From: an uncultured Collinsella sp.
Lineage (GTDB): Bacteria > Actinomycetota > Coriobacteriia > Coriobacteriales > Coriobacteriaceae
DNA: 46,280 bases
Direction: 5' to 3'
Assembly: GCA_900541065.1 (NCBI GenBank)
Contig: UQIE01000018.1
Location: forward strand, 1-46,280
The notes beneath the pieces are model-generated. The model ran no database searches. It was not told where the DNA came from and was given only the letters and a program-made list of their open reading frames with translations. The stretch's first letter is position 1. The number at the start of each line of letters is the position of its first letter. This document shows, piece by piece, positions 7,120 to 15,005 of the stretch. Both the position numbers and the translations under genes were made by a program.

Positions 7120-9119
7120 TATGCGAACTGGCTCAGATAGAGGTCGGCGTAGGCACCCTCGGCAGCCAGCAGCTCCTTATGCGTGCCCTGCTCGATAATG
7201 TTGCCGTGATCCATGACCAAGATCAGGTCGGCGTCCACGATCGTCGACAGGCGGTGCGCGATCACAAAGCTCGTGCGCCCGCGCATGAGCGCGTCCATGG
7301 CACGACCGATGGCAAGCTCGGTACGCGTATCCACGCTTGAGGTCGCCTCGTCCAGGATGAGAATCGCCGGGTTATTGAGCAGCACGCGTGCGATGGTCAG
7401 CAGCTGACGCTGGCCCTGGCTGATGCTTTCGGCATCGTTGGCCACGCGCGTGTCATAGCCCTGCGGCATGGTGCGCACAAAGAAGTCGACCTGCGCGGCG
7501 CGCGCAGCCGCCACGATCTCCTCACGCGTCGCCTCGGGACAGCCGTAGGCGATGTTTTCGGCAATCGTGCCATCGAACAGCCAGGCGTCCTGCAGCACCA
7601 TGCCAAACTGCTGCCGTAGCTCGCCGCGGTCCATGCGGCTCGTATCCACGCCGTCGAGCGTAATACGCCCGCCGTCAATCTCGTAGAAGCGCATGAGCAG
7701 GTTGATGAGCGTCGTCTTGCCCGCGCCCGTGGTTCCCACCACGGCAATCTTCTGGCCCGGCTCGGCGGTAAACGACACGTCGTGCATAAGCGGCTTGTCG
7801 GGCGAATAACCAAAGCGCACGTGCTCAAAGGAGACGCGACCCTCAACGCGACCCGGCAGCTTGGCGGCCTCGTCCGGCAGCGGATCGGCCTCCATCTCGG
7901 GCTCATCGAGCAGGTCGAACACGCGCTCCGCACTCGCCAACGCGCTCTGCAGCGAGTTGAAGGTAAACGACAGCTGCGTCATGGGTTCGGACGCCTCGTA
8001 GATAAACTGGAAGAACGCCTGGAACACGCCGACGGTCATGTGACCGGCAACCAGCATGCTACAGCCCACCAGCGCGATCACGATCTGCGCCAAACGGCCG
8101 ATAAAGCGCACCGCAGGGCCGACGGCATTGATCATAAAGTCGGCCTTGGCACTCACGCGTGCCAGCTCGCCCGAGGCCTGGTGCACCTCGGCAGAACTTT
8201 GGCGTTCGCGGTTAAACGCGCGGATCACCAGACGGCCCGAATAGCCTTCCTCGACCGCACTCGTAATCTTGGACACCCACTCCTGGCGCTCGCCCGTCAC
8301 ATCGTGTGTGCGGCGCGAGACGACCTTCGTCACCAGCAGCGACAGTGCCGTAAAGAACAGAAAGACGAGCGTAAGCTGCACGCTGAACACGAACATCACG
8401 CTCACAGCACCAACAACCGTGCCGATCGACACGAGCAGCTGCAGCAATCCGCGCTGCATGCTCTCGGACATCTTGTCCAGGTCGTTGGTCGCGCGGCTGA
8501 CGACCTCGCCGGGACGATGCGCGTCAAAATAGGCGAGCGGCAGACGGTTGAGCTTTTGCGCGATGCGGTTGCGCAGGCGCAGATTGAGACGCTCAGCGAC
8601 GCTCGACATCAAAAAGCTCTGGAGCGCGTAGAACGAAGCGGCGGCCGTCCAAATCAAAAAGTAGATGAAGATAGTCCTGCCGCAGTTCTCCCAGGTGATG
8701 CTGAAAGTGGTGTCGTTGGCAAACGCCACCTGAATGTGGCCCCACAGCTCATCGATCACGCGGGCGCTATATGCCGGCGCGGCGGTGTTAAAGATGACAT
8801 AGAACACAATGCTCGCGAACACGATATAGAAGCGCCAATGGTCGCCGGCAGCCTCACTCAACAGGCGGCGCACCGTCGCCCAGGTATCCCGAGGCGTCTC
8901 GTCCTCGTCTTCGTCGTCCACGTCGCGCATACGCTCTGCCTCGGCGCGGGCGCGCTCGTCCTCGGCACGTTCGTTTTCCTCGTAGAGCGCTTGGCGGCGA
9001 GCCTCGCGCTCCGCCGCCTTGGCGGCTTCGTCCAGGTCGGGCGCGACGCCCGTCTCCTCGACTGTCTCTACAACCGCAGCGCCATCGACGATGCCCTGCT
9101 TCTTGAGCTCCTCGGTCAT
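7119..9119 (-). CDS. ABC exporter half-transporter, canonical ATPase subunit
   Basis: The 666-residue half-transporter starts with an unusual 85-residue charged region (EENERAEDERARAEAERMRDVDDEDEDE, probable coiled coil and acidic patch). A six-helix type 1 exporter domain follows (about 95-400), then a nucleotide-binding domain with Walker A GTTGAGKTT, signature SQGQRQ, Walker B LILDEATSSVD with an intact catalytic Glu, and H-loop IAHRLST. It probably pairs with the upstream gene as a heterodimeric multidrug or peptide exporter. I chose ATG at 9119, with GGGAGG 8 nt upstream inside the end of the previous gene; a GTG at 9128 is in frame but overlaps the RBS. Co-transcribed with marR and the partner; substrate unknown. 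Confidence 0.92.
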   Translation of the reverse strand: MTEELKKQGIVDGAAVVETVEETGVAPDLDEAAKAAEREARRQALYEENERAEDERARAEAERMRDVDDEDEDETPRDTWATVRRLLSEAAGDHWRFYIVFASIVFYVIFNTAAPAYSARVIDELWGHIQVAFANDTTFSITWENCGRTIFIYFLIWTAAASFYALQSFLMSSVAERLNLRLRNRIAQKLNRLPLAYFDAHRPGEVVSRATNDLDKMSESMQRGLLQLLVSIGTVVGAVSVMFVFSVQLTLVFLFFTALSLLVTKVVSRRTHDVTGERQEWVSKITSAVEEGYSGRLVIRAFNRERQSSAEVHQASGELARVSAKADFMINAVGPAVRFIGRLAQIVIALVGCSMLVAGHMTVGVFQAFFQFIYEASEPMTQLSFTFNSLQSALASAERVFDLLDEPEMEADPLPDEAAKLPGRVEGRVSFEHVRFGYSPDKPLMHDVSFTAEPGQKIAVVGTTGAGKTTLINLLMRFYEIDGGRITLDGVDTSRMDRGELRQQFGMVLQDAWLFDGTIAENIAYGCPEATREEIVAAARAAQVDFFVRTMPQGYDTRVANDAESISQGQRQLLTIARVLLNNPAILILDEATSSVDTRTELAIGRAMDALMRGRTSFVIAHRLSTIVDADLILVMDHGNIIEQGTHKELLAAEGAYADLYLSQFA

Positions 9120-9120
9120 G

Positions 9121-10857
9121 CTACTCACCTCCCTTCATCTGCGATTCCGCGATTGCGCGGTACACCTCGCAGGTTTCCATGAGCTCGTCGTGCGTGCCTA
9201 GGCCCACGATCTCGCCGTCTTTGAGCACCACGATCTGATCGGCATGCAAAATAGTCGAGATGCGCTGGGCGATGATGAGCACCGCGGCATCGCACGTCTC
9301 GTCCTGCAGCGCATGGCGCAGTGCCGCATCGGTCTTAAAGTCCAGGGCCGAAAAACTGTCGTCGAAGATATATAGATCGGCATGCTTCATGAGTGCGCGG
9401 GCAATCGCCAGGCGCTGGCGCTGACCACCCGAGAAGTTCGTGCCGCCCTGGGCCACCGGCGTATCGAGCCCCTGGGGCTGGTCGAGCACAAAGGTGCTCT
9501 GGGCAACCTCCAGCGCATGGAGCATGTCAGCCTCAGTCGCGTCTTCGTTGCCAAAGCGCAGGTTGCTCGCCACCGTACCCGAGAACAGCCATGCCTTCTG
9601 CGGCACATAGGCAATGCGCCCGCGGATGTCGTCTTGCGAAAGGTCGCGCAGATCGATGCCATTCAGGCGAATGGCGCCCTTCGTGGCATCGTGGAAGCGA
9701 AGCAGAAGCTTTGCCACCGTCGATTTGCCCGAGCCTGTCGAGCCAACGATCGCAGTCGTCTGACCGCGACGGCAGGCAAAGCTCAGGTCGCACAGGGTAT
9801 CCTCGTCGGCATCGTCAAAACGGAACGACATGTGGTCGAACACGGCCACCGCGTCGGCACCGTCAACAGACTCCGCCGCGCACGTGTCCAGCGTGCGCTT
9901 GCCGTCCACGATGCTCGGCTCAATCTCCAACACCTGCTGCGCACGGTTCAGGCATGCGGCGGCGCGTGGGAGCGTCAGAATCACCATCTGCGCCGTCATC
10001 ACAAAGAACAGGATCAGGATCGCGTACTCCAGCACGGCCGAGATGCTACCGATTTGCATGGCGTGGACGCCCACGCGGTTGCCGCCCACCCACAGCACCG
10101 CCACCTCGGCGATATTCATCAAAAAGAAGCTGGAGCTGTCGAGACCCACAAACAGGTGGTTGACCTTGATGGCATTGGCCGCGTAATCGCTAAACACCTC
10201 GTCCAGGCGCTGCTCCTCGTGGCGCTCCTTGTTAAATGCGCGGATGACGCGCACGCCCACGATGTTCTCGCGCAGCACCACGTTCATGCGGTCGATAAAG
10301 CTCTGCAGGCGCATAAAGATCGGCGCGGCGTTGGCAACGGTAAAGACCGCCGCCACCAGCACGATCGCAACCACCACGCCCAGCAGCGTGCCCATGGCGG
10401 GATCGATAAACCAGGCGAAGATGATGCCCGCCACAGCCAAAAAAGGCACGGGCAGCACCAGCTGAATCGTCTGCAGAATCGCCTGCTGAATCACGTTGAT
10501 GTCGTTGAGCGAGCGCGTGATCATCGAACCCGTGCCAAAGCGCTCAAAGTCGCTGGCGGACAGCTCGAGCGACTTGTCGTACACGGCATTGCGGATATCG
10601 CAGGCCACGTTGGCGGCCAGGCGCGCCGAAAGATAGCAGCCCAGCACCGTGCCGCCGCTGGCCATGCCGGTCGCGATAAGCATGTACAGGCCGTTGCGTA
10701 ATATATAGTCGACATCACCCGTGGTAATACCGGTGTTGACCATGTTCGCCAGCATCGTGGGAACCAACAGCGTACCGACGTTATCTATCAGCACCGCAAA
10801 CAGCGTCACCGCAATCAGACCGCGGTACGGCCTCATAAACCTCATTAAGAGTCGCAT
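9121..10857 (-). CDS. ABC exporter half-transporter, degenerate-site subunit
   Basis: The 578-residue protein has six transmembrane helices (about 1-310) and an ATPase domain with Walker A GSTGSGKST and signature FSGGQRQR. Walker B reads YIFDDSFSALD, with Asp in place of the catalytic Glu, and the H-loop position reads IIAQRIST, with Gln replacing the switch His. This is the pattern of the non-catalytic site in heterodimeric exporters such as TM287/288, and supports pairing with the next gene, whose site is intact. ATG at 10857 has GAGGGGG upstream and overlaps the end of marR by 13 nt. Its stop is 1 nt before the partner's ATG. Such MarR-ABC-ABC cassettes usually export drugs or toxic metabolites; the substrate is not readable. 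Confidence 0.92.
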   Translation of the reverse strand: MRLLMRFMRPYRGLIAVTLFAVLIDNVGTLLVPTMLANMVNTGITTGDVDYILRNGLYMLIATGMASGGTVLGCYLSARLAANVACDIRNAVYDKSLELSASDFERFGTGSMITRSLNDINVIQQAILQTIQLVLPVPFLAVAGIIFAWFIDPAMGTLLGVVVAIVLVAAVFTVANAAPIFMRLQSFIDRMNVVLRENIVGVRVIRAFNKERHEEQRLDEVFSDYAANAIKVNHLFVGLDSSSFFLMNIAEVAVLWVGGNRVGVHAMQIGSISAVLEYAILILFFVMTAQMVILTLPRAAACLNRAQQVLEIEPSIVDGKRTLDTCAAESVDGADAVAVFDHMSFRFDDADEDTLCDLSFACRRGQTTAIVGSTGSGKSTVAKLLLRFHDATKGAIRLNGIDLRDLSQDDIRGRIAYVPQKAWLFSGTVASNLRFGNEDATEADMLHALEVAQSTFVLDQPQGLDTPVAQGGTNFSGGQRQRLAIARALMKHADLYIFDDSFSALDFKTDAALRHALQDETCDAAVLIIAQRISTILHADQIVVLKDGEIVGLGTHDELMETCEVYRAIAESQMKGGE

Positions 10858-11345
10858 GCGTCCCCCTCGCCCTTATCGTCAGTCTCGTTCTCGGCGGCCA
10901 CTTGCCGTTTAAATGCCTCGCACTCTTCGTTAAGAACATGGGAGAACTTACCGACCAAGCGCATGATCTCGCACTGTTCCCACGGCTCGAGCGCCTCGAA
11001 TGCCTGTTGCTCGGCTTTTTGCGCCGGCAACGCGTAGCGCTTGGCAAACCGCACGCCTTCTTCGGTCAGTCGTACAACCTTGTTTTTACGACTACCCTCG
11101 GCAAACTCCAACGTCGCAAGCCCTCGCGCCCTAAGCGTTTTAATCGCCGAATTGATGGTCTGTTTGCTGTAGAACCATTCACTCGTCAGCCGACTCACGG
11201 CAACGCTTCCGCCCGCTGCACTCGTGTCGACGAGCATCCAGTAGGCGCAGTCCGAAAGGCCGCAGGCGCGCGAGAACTCCGAATAGATATGGTCGAGTCC
11301 ATTGAGCAACCGATCGAAGTCGACCAGCGTAACCGCACTATTCAT
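10845..11345 (-). CDS. MarR-family transcriptional regulator
   Basis: The 166-residue protein has a winged helix-turn-helix core (about 30-100; SVAVSRLTSEWFYSKQTINSAIKTLRARGLATLEF, then a wing with SRKNKVVRLTEEG). Flanking helices would form the dimer interface. MarR proteins typically repress their own operon and release it on binding a phenolic or drug ligand. It is first in the operon with the two ABC exporter genes and overlaps the next gene. ATG at 11345 follows GGTGGG. Two 21-bp direct repeats lie over its promoter, which suggests autoregulation. Confidence 0.92.
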   Translation of the reverse strand: MNSAVTLVDFDRLLNGLDHIYSEFSRACGLSDCAYWMLVDTSAAGGSVAVSRLTSEWFYSKQTINSAIKTLRARGLATLEFAEGSRKNKVVRLTEEGVRFAKRYALPAQKAEQQAFEALEPWEQCEIMRLVGKFSHVLNEECEAFKRQVAAENETDDKGEGDACDS

Positions 11346-11358
11346 CTATCCCACCATT

Positions 11359-11421
11359 CAATTGTCCGATTTTTGACCAATTATGTGTCTCTAGATTAGT
11401 CCGAGTTTTGACTATCGTCAA
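11359..11421 (-). promoter_or_regulatory. marR operon promoter with two 21-bp direct repeats
   Basis: Read leftward, -35 TTGACG (11421-11416) and -10 TAATCT (11398-11393) are 17 bp apart. Two direct repeats, 11414-11394 and 11379-11359, share GTCAAAA-TCGGAC (16 of 21 identical) and are offset by exactly 35 bp. The first fills the -35/-10 spacer; the second covers the early transcribed region. This is the expected place for MarR binding. Confidence 0.65.
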
Positions 11422-11464
11422 CAGGCTCTCCGCAAATGCGTGCATTTTTATGGCCTATCGGCAG

Positions 11465-11499
11465 AAAAAGACCGCCGGCGCGGGGGCGGCGCCAGCGGT
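11465..11499 (-). terminator. Terminator after the 96-residue protein gene
   Basis: ACCGCTGGCGC pairs with GCGCCGGCGGT (hairpin 11471-11499). Read leftward it is followed by CTTTTTC. Confidence 0.85.
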
Positions 11500-11526
11500 C
11501 ACGTGAAAATCGGGTTTTATTGCCTG

Positions 11527-11817
11527 TTAAGCGGCGACGGCCTCATAGACCGTAGCGCCCGAGAAGCTGTCATGCAGGCTCTTGCCGGCAATCCACGGCA
11601 GCTCGACGACCTCGCAGACCGTGTTGACCAACTCAGAACAGTCAGTAAAGTGGCCCTTGTCGTTGAGGGCCTCGCAATCCTGAACACGCCAATAGCCATC
11701 GGTGTGCGTGATGTAGTACTCGTGATCGTTGATCGACACGAAAGCGCGCGTCTTGGAACGCAGCAGCTTCAGAAATCCTTCGAAATCGGTCTCGACGACA
11801 TCTCCAGCCTGGAACAT
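11527..11817 (-). CDS. Uncharacterised 96-residue protein
   Basis: I do not recognise this family. ATG at 11817 follows a near-perfect RBS (GGAGGT, 6 nt spacing), and a good terminator follows the gene, so it is very probably translated. It is soluble and acidic, with no signal peptide or membrane segment, and aromatic in the middle (HEYYITHTDGYWRV). The opening MFQAGDVVETDFEGFLKLL suggests a small beta-rich, SH3-like or immunity-type fold, but that is a guess. It is transcribed alone and divergently from the nitroreductase. An 11-bp inverted repeat (TGATAAACGTT, 11854-11864, with 11881-11891, one mismatch) lies about 40-75 nt upstream of its start and may be its operator. Confidence 0.75.
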   Translation of the reverse strand: MFQAGDVVETDFEGFLKLLRSKTRAFVSINDHEYYITHTDGYWRVQDCEALNDKGHFTDCSELVNTVCEVVELPWIAGKSLHDSFSGATVYEAVAA

Positions 11818-11853
11818 GATGTTACCTCCTGGCCCGGCGCCACCACGGCGCAT

Positions 11854-11891
11854 TGATAAACGTTGGTACTCCTTTAGTAAAACCTTTATCA
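11854..11891. promoter_or_regulatory. Inverted repeat upstream of the 96-residue protein gene
   Basis: TGATAAACGTT (11854-11864) and AACCTTTATCA (11881-11891) match as inverted repeats at 10 of 11 positions with a 16-nt spacer. It sits where a promoter or operator for the leftward gene should be. No -10/-35 pair is clear. Confidence 0.4.
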
Positions 11892-11971
11892 GAGGTTATG
11901 CGTTCGTCATTTAGGCAAGTGGTAAAAAACCGCAGGGTAGACGGGATAAAACGTTTAACCATCCCATTTGT

Positions 11972-12000
11972 TTGTCACATTCTGAAGGTACTTTTATGCA
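11972..12000 (+). promoter_or_regulatory. Candidate nitroreductase promoter
   Basis: TTGTCA (11972-11977) and TATGCA (11995-12000) are 17 bp apart. If this is used, the transcript has a leader of about 105 nt and the short frame at 11996 would not be transcribed. Confidence 0.35.
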
Positions 12001-12046
12001 AACCTACTTTCCCAATTGGAATCTATCCTTTTGGCCGGGCAATTGA
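11996..12046 (+). CDS. Possible 16-residue aromatic leader peptide
   Basis: ATG at 11996 has GAAGG 7 nt upstream and encodes MQTYFPNWNLSFWPGN before TGA. Five of sixteen residues are aromatic, reminiscent of attenuator leader peptides. It lies 65 nt before the nitroreductase start. I see no clear terminator/antiterminator pair, and the ATG overlaps a candidate -10, so this is weak. Confidence 0.22.
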   Translation: MQTYFPNWNLSFWPGN

Positions 12047-12111
12047 CCGTCTATCGTTTGAGCCCGACGGGTATGAACGGGGCATCTGCAACGCCACCGC
12101 AAGGAGACACC

Positions 12112-12633
12112 ATGGAGACTATCGAAGCACTCATTCACCGCCGCAGCTGCCGCAACTACAGCGATCGTCCCGTCGAGGCCGAAAAGCTTGCACGTATTAT
12201 CGAAGCCGGCCAATATGCACCGAGCGGCATGGGCCGCCAGCCGGTGACGTTTGTCGCCGTCACCGACCCCGCGACCGTCGAGCGTCTCTCGCAGCTCAAC
12301 GCGCAAGTCATGGGCAGCAACAGCGACCCCTTCTATGGCGCCAAGACCGTTGTGGTGGTGCTGGTTGACCGCAGCGTGCCCACACATCTGGAAGACGGCT
12401 CGCTCGCCATGGGCAACCTGCTCAACGCTGCCTATGCGCTGGGCGTTGATTCGTGCTGGATTCATCGCGCCCACGAGGTTTTCGATTCGCCCGAGGGCCT
12501 GGAGCTACTGGCCAGTTGGGGTCTACCCGCCGACGGCAGCCTGCGCGGTGTCGGTCACTGCATTCTGGGCTATGCCGAGGACACGCTGCCCGAGCCCAAA
12601 CCCCGCCGCGACAACGTGGTCTACGTAAGGTAA
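12112..12633 (+). CDS. Nitroreductase-family FMN oxidoreductase
   Basis: The 173-residue protein matches small FMN-binding nitroreductases: the N-terminal phosphate-binding motif RRSCRNYSDRPVE (about 10-22), QYAPSGMGRQPVTFVAV (about 39-55), a central helix with LAMGNLLNAAYALGVDSCWI, and a C-terminal GYAEDTLPEPKPRRDNVVYVR tail. Members use NAD(P)H to reduce nitro groups, quinones or flavins as homodimers; the physiological substrate is not evident. ATG at 12112 has AAGGAG with ideal spacing. It is transcribed alone, followed by a GC hairpin at 12713. Confidence 0.92.
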   Translation: METIEALIHRRSCRNYSDRPVEAEKLARIIEAGQYAPSGMGRQPVTFVAVTDPATVERLSQLNAQVMGSNSDPFYGAKTVVVVLVDRSVPTHLEDGSLAMGNLLNAAYALGVDSCWIHRAHEVFDSPEGLELLASWGLPADGSLRGVGHCILGYAEDTLPEPKPRRDNVVYVR

Positions 12634-12712
12634 TTAGTTCCGCCATTCTACCGAACGGCGGGCTCGTTGACGCTGCGCGGGCCGCATTCACGCCAATCTG
12701 ACGTTCAATTTC

Positions 12713-12748
12713 GAGGGCGCGACCAGAAGGTCAGCGCCCTCTCATTTC
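12713..12748 (+). terminator. Probable terminator after the nitroreductase gene
   Basis: GAGGGCGC (12713-12720) pairs with GCGCCCTC (12734-12741), with an inner GACC/GGTC pair. It is followed by TCATTTC, a weak T tract. Confidence 0.5.
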
Positions 12749-12814
12749 ACGTCACCTTGGCGCAAATGCGGCTCGCTCGCTTTTGGCGACTGACATCGAA
12801 TGAGCCACTGTCTT

Positions 12815-12851
12815 GGGCAGCTAAAAAAGCCCCGTCCCAAATTAGCTGCCC
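12815..12851 (-). repeat. GGGAC palindrome, copy H (37 bp)
   Basis: GGGCAGCTAA (12815-12824) and TTAGCTGCCC (12842-12851) are perfect inverted arms. On the minus strand GGGACGG occupies positions 14-20 of 37, the same place as in the 37-bp copies B and C, although the arms are unrelated in sequence. It lies between convergent genes, 10 nt past the stop of the leftward one. Confidence 0.6.
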
Positions 12852-12861
12852 CACTCGCAAC

Positions 12862-13437
12862 TTATCCCGCCGATGGAGTTATTGCCGTTTCGCTCGTCTG
12901 ATTCGCATCGACGTCGTCGCCTTGCTTGTCTTCGTCCTTTTGCGCATCGGCGATGGTGGAGGCCGCCGCAACGATACCGCGCTGGGGCGCGACGCCTGTC
13001 TGGGTCTGTGCGCCCTCGACAACTTCTGTGCCTGCATGCGCGAGCTCGGGCGATTTAAACATTGCGTCCAAGTTGGCGCCACCGCCGGCATATCCGAGCG
13101 CAGCGAGCGCGATGACGATCACTGCAACGGCGGCCACGATCGGCACGTAGCGATGCCAGCCGGCGGGATTGAGCCCGCTGCGGCGAGCCGCCCCGCGGCT
13201 GATGTAGCCGAGCGTTCCGTCGTGCTTGAGCTTTGAGCCCACCACGCGTTTGCGGCCCCACAGCGAGGACTCTGCCTGCATTGCCAAGCGGGCGCTTGCC
13301 GAAGGATAGCCGTATTTAGTGCGCTTGAACGAGCCATCAAACCCCGAGGCGTGTTTGCCCCACGTCACCGATGTTGTGCGTCGGTTGACTGGCGCGGCAC
13401 TCCGCCTTCTGCGGCTCGGTTTTGAAGTCTCAGCCAT
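12862..13437 (-). CDS. Uncharacterised protein with one central membrane segment
   Basis: The 191-residue protein is of unknown family. Residues 1-95 are basic and Arg/Lys/Ser-rich (KPSRRRRSAAPVNRRTTSVTWG). One hydrophobic helix follows at about 99-119 (VPIVAAVAVIVIALAALGYAG). The C-terminal 70 residues are acidic, Ala/Thr-rich and low in complexity. By the positive-inside rule the basic half is cytoplasmic and the tail outside. Such architecture occurs in small cell-envelope or division-associated proteins, but no function can be assigned. ATG at 13437 has GAGGG close upstream. The gene stands alone between convergent and co-directional neighbours. Confidence 0.7.
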   Translation of the reverse strand: MAETSKPSRRRRSAAPVNRRTTSVTWGKHASGFDGSFKRTKYGYPSASARLAMQAESSLWGRKRVVGSKLKHDGTLGYISRGAARRSGLNPAGWHRYVPIVAAVAVIVIALAALGYAGGGANLDAMFKSPELAHAGTEVVEGAQTQTGVAPQRGIVAAASTIADAQKDEDKQGDDVDANQTSETAITPSAG

Positions 13438-13521
13438 ATGCCCTCGCACGCCGTAACCAAATCGAAACAATAACGCTTTGGACTGTAGCACACGCGTCGC
13501 GTGCGGTCACGGGCGCCTCGC

Positions 13522-14739
13522 TCAACGGTCATCGTCCTTCAGCAAGCGCCACAGCGTTGTACGGCTTATGCCCAGCACCTCCGCCGCACGGGTTCGGTTG
13601 CCGTGGAGATGGTCTACAACCAGATGCGCGATATCTCGCTCGGTATCGGCCAGCGGTCGCAGGATATACAGGTCACTTTCAAGCGTCGGGGCGCCAAAGG
13701 CTGCGGTCTTAATCACGTCCTCTTGGGCGAGCACTTCCTCCGCCACAGCGCGGTCCACCGTGCCCGTCCCCACCAATATATACAGTCGTTCCGAGACCTC
13801 GCGGAGCTGCAGATAGTTGCGCGGCCAGCGGTAAGCATCGAGCGTCTTCGTCGCCGCGGCAGACAGCGTGGGCGCTGCCGTCCCAAATGCATCAGCGAGA
13901 TATTCCAAATAGCGCGCGACCTTCGTCGACGCGGCTCCCTGCTCGGCGATTGCCGGCGCGACGCTCACCGCACAGGCGAAGCGCTCGGTCACAAAGGCGG
14001 CTTGATCACTTTCGCCGCCGCCCGGCATGTCATTCGCCGTCAGCACCACATGGCAGCGCGTCGCCAACGCGGTGTCGGTCATCGTGGAGACCAGCTCGCG
14101 GAGGCGCTGGGGGCCAACCGCGTTCCAGCCCTCAATGCAAAGGGTCAGCCCCATTTGGAACAACGGCGATTCGGCGCTTTTGAGCACATGGCGCCAACCG
14201 CGCTCGGTGAGCTCATCGAGCGCAACGGAAACAAAGGGCTGATCGGCAAAAGGACCGTCCAGATAGAGGCGCTTGGCAATCTCGACCTGACCCGCTCCCA
14301 GCTCGCCCTCGAGCATAAGGGGCACACCGCGCGCGTAGCTCTCGGCAACCGGTGCAGCCACCGCAGCGGCACCCTCAACGATGCCGTACGCGCTCGATTC
14401 GTAGCGGGCCTCAACTTCGTCGGCGTTGAGCCACTCGATGCCCGCATGCGCCGCGGCACCGCGCACCTCACGCGCCACGACCACCCAAAGGCCCCCGCCC
14501 TCTTTGTCGGTGGGGCGAACGGTCAGGCTCAGGCGCGTACCCGCACGCCCCATAACAAGACGCGCGCCGTCTCCTATACGGTCGAGGCGCTCAGCGACAA
14601 AAGCCGCCACATCCCGCTCGAGCGCCGCGTCATTCATGGTCGAGATCGCGACGTCTCCACGCGCATCGATTGCCAATGCCGAGGCCCCGGCAGCAGCCAG
14701 GGCCTCGGTCAAGATGTTCAGCTTGACATCGCTATCCAT
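13522..14739 (-). CDS. Fis-type HTH regulator with degenerate AAA+ domain
   Basis: The 405-residue protein ends in a Fis-like helix-turn-helix (GNRTRAAEVLGISRTTLWRLLK, about 378-401). Its middle (about 125-345) resembles the AAA+ module of sigma-54 activators but is degraded: the P-loop position reads GELGAGQVE, lacking the Walker A lysine, and no GAFTGA loop is present. Residues 1-115 form a variable sensor region. It is therefore unlikely to hydrolyse ATP or activate sigma-54, and more likely acts as a conventional regulator. ATG at 14739 has GGGG 7 nt upstream; the frame is open to 14940 without homology. It follows the YeiH-type exporter gene on the same strand, a possible target. Confidence 0.75.
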   Translation of the reverse strand: MDSDVKLNILTEALAAAGASALAIDARGDVAISTMNDAALERDVAAFVAERLDRIGDGARLVMGRAGTRLSLTVRPTDKEGGGLWVVVAREVRGAAAHAGIEWLNADEVEARYESSAYGIVEGAAAVAAPVAESYARGVPLMLEGELGAGQVEIAKRLYLDGPFADQPFVSVALDELTERGWRHVLKSAESPLFQMGLTLCIEGWNAVGPQRLRELVSTMTDTALATRCHVVLTANDMPGGGESDQAAFVTERFACAVSVAPAIAEQGAASTKVARYLEYLADAFGTAAPTLSAAATKTLDAYRWPRNYLQLREVSERLYILVGTGTVDRAVAEEVLAQEDVIKTAAFGAPTLESDLYILRPLADTERDIAHLVVDHLHGNRTRAAEVLGISRTTLWRLLKDDDR

Positions 14740-14789
14740 TATTTGCCCCTGTCCGCAGCAACGTGCAACCGCCGACGGTCGCACGACCG

Positions 14790-14827
14790 AGTGTTTCAAA
14801 ATTGAACGATATTGCTCACCAAACACT
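14790..14827. promoter_or_regulatory. Inverted repeat upstream of the Fis-type regulator gene
   Basis: AGTGTTT (14790-14796) and AAACACT (14821-14827) are perfect inverted 7-mers separated by 24 nt, 50-90 nt before the regulator start. A leftward TATAGT overlaps the right arm. It may be an operator. The rest of 14740-15005 holds a GC hairpin near 14866-14890 without a T-run and nothing else I recognise. Confidence 0.3.
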
Positions 14828-15005
14828 ATAGGGCAGAAAGCGCCGTCCTGCGAGTATAGGTGTTGCCCCGCATCGCCATCCTGGCGGGGCGATAAGAGCT
14901 CTTCGGGACTTATAAACCTGCGGACAAGCCATACCCGCAAGAGCTCCTATCGCTCCACCGTGAGAATGCGCTCACCAGCAACCAGCACGCAAACAAGCTA
15001 CTTCT

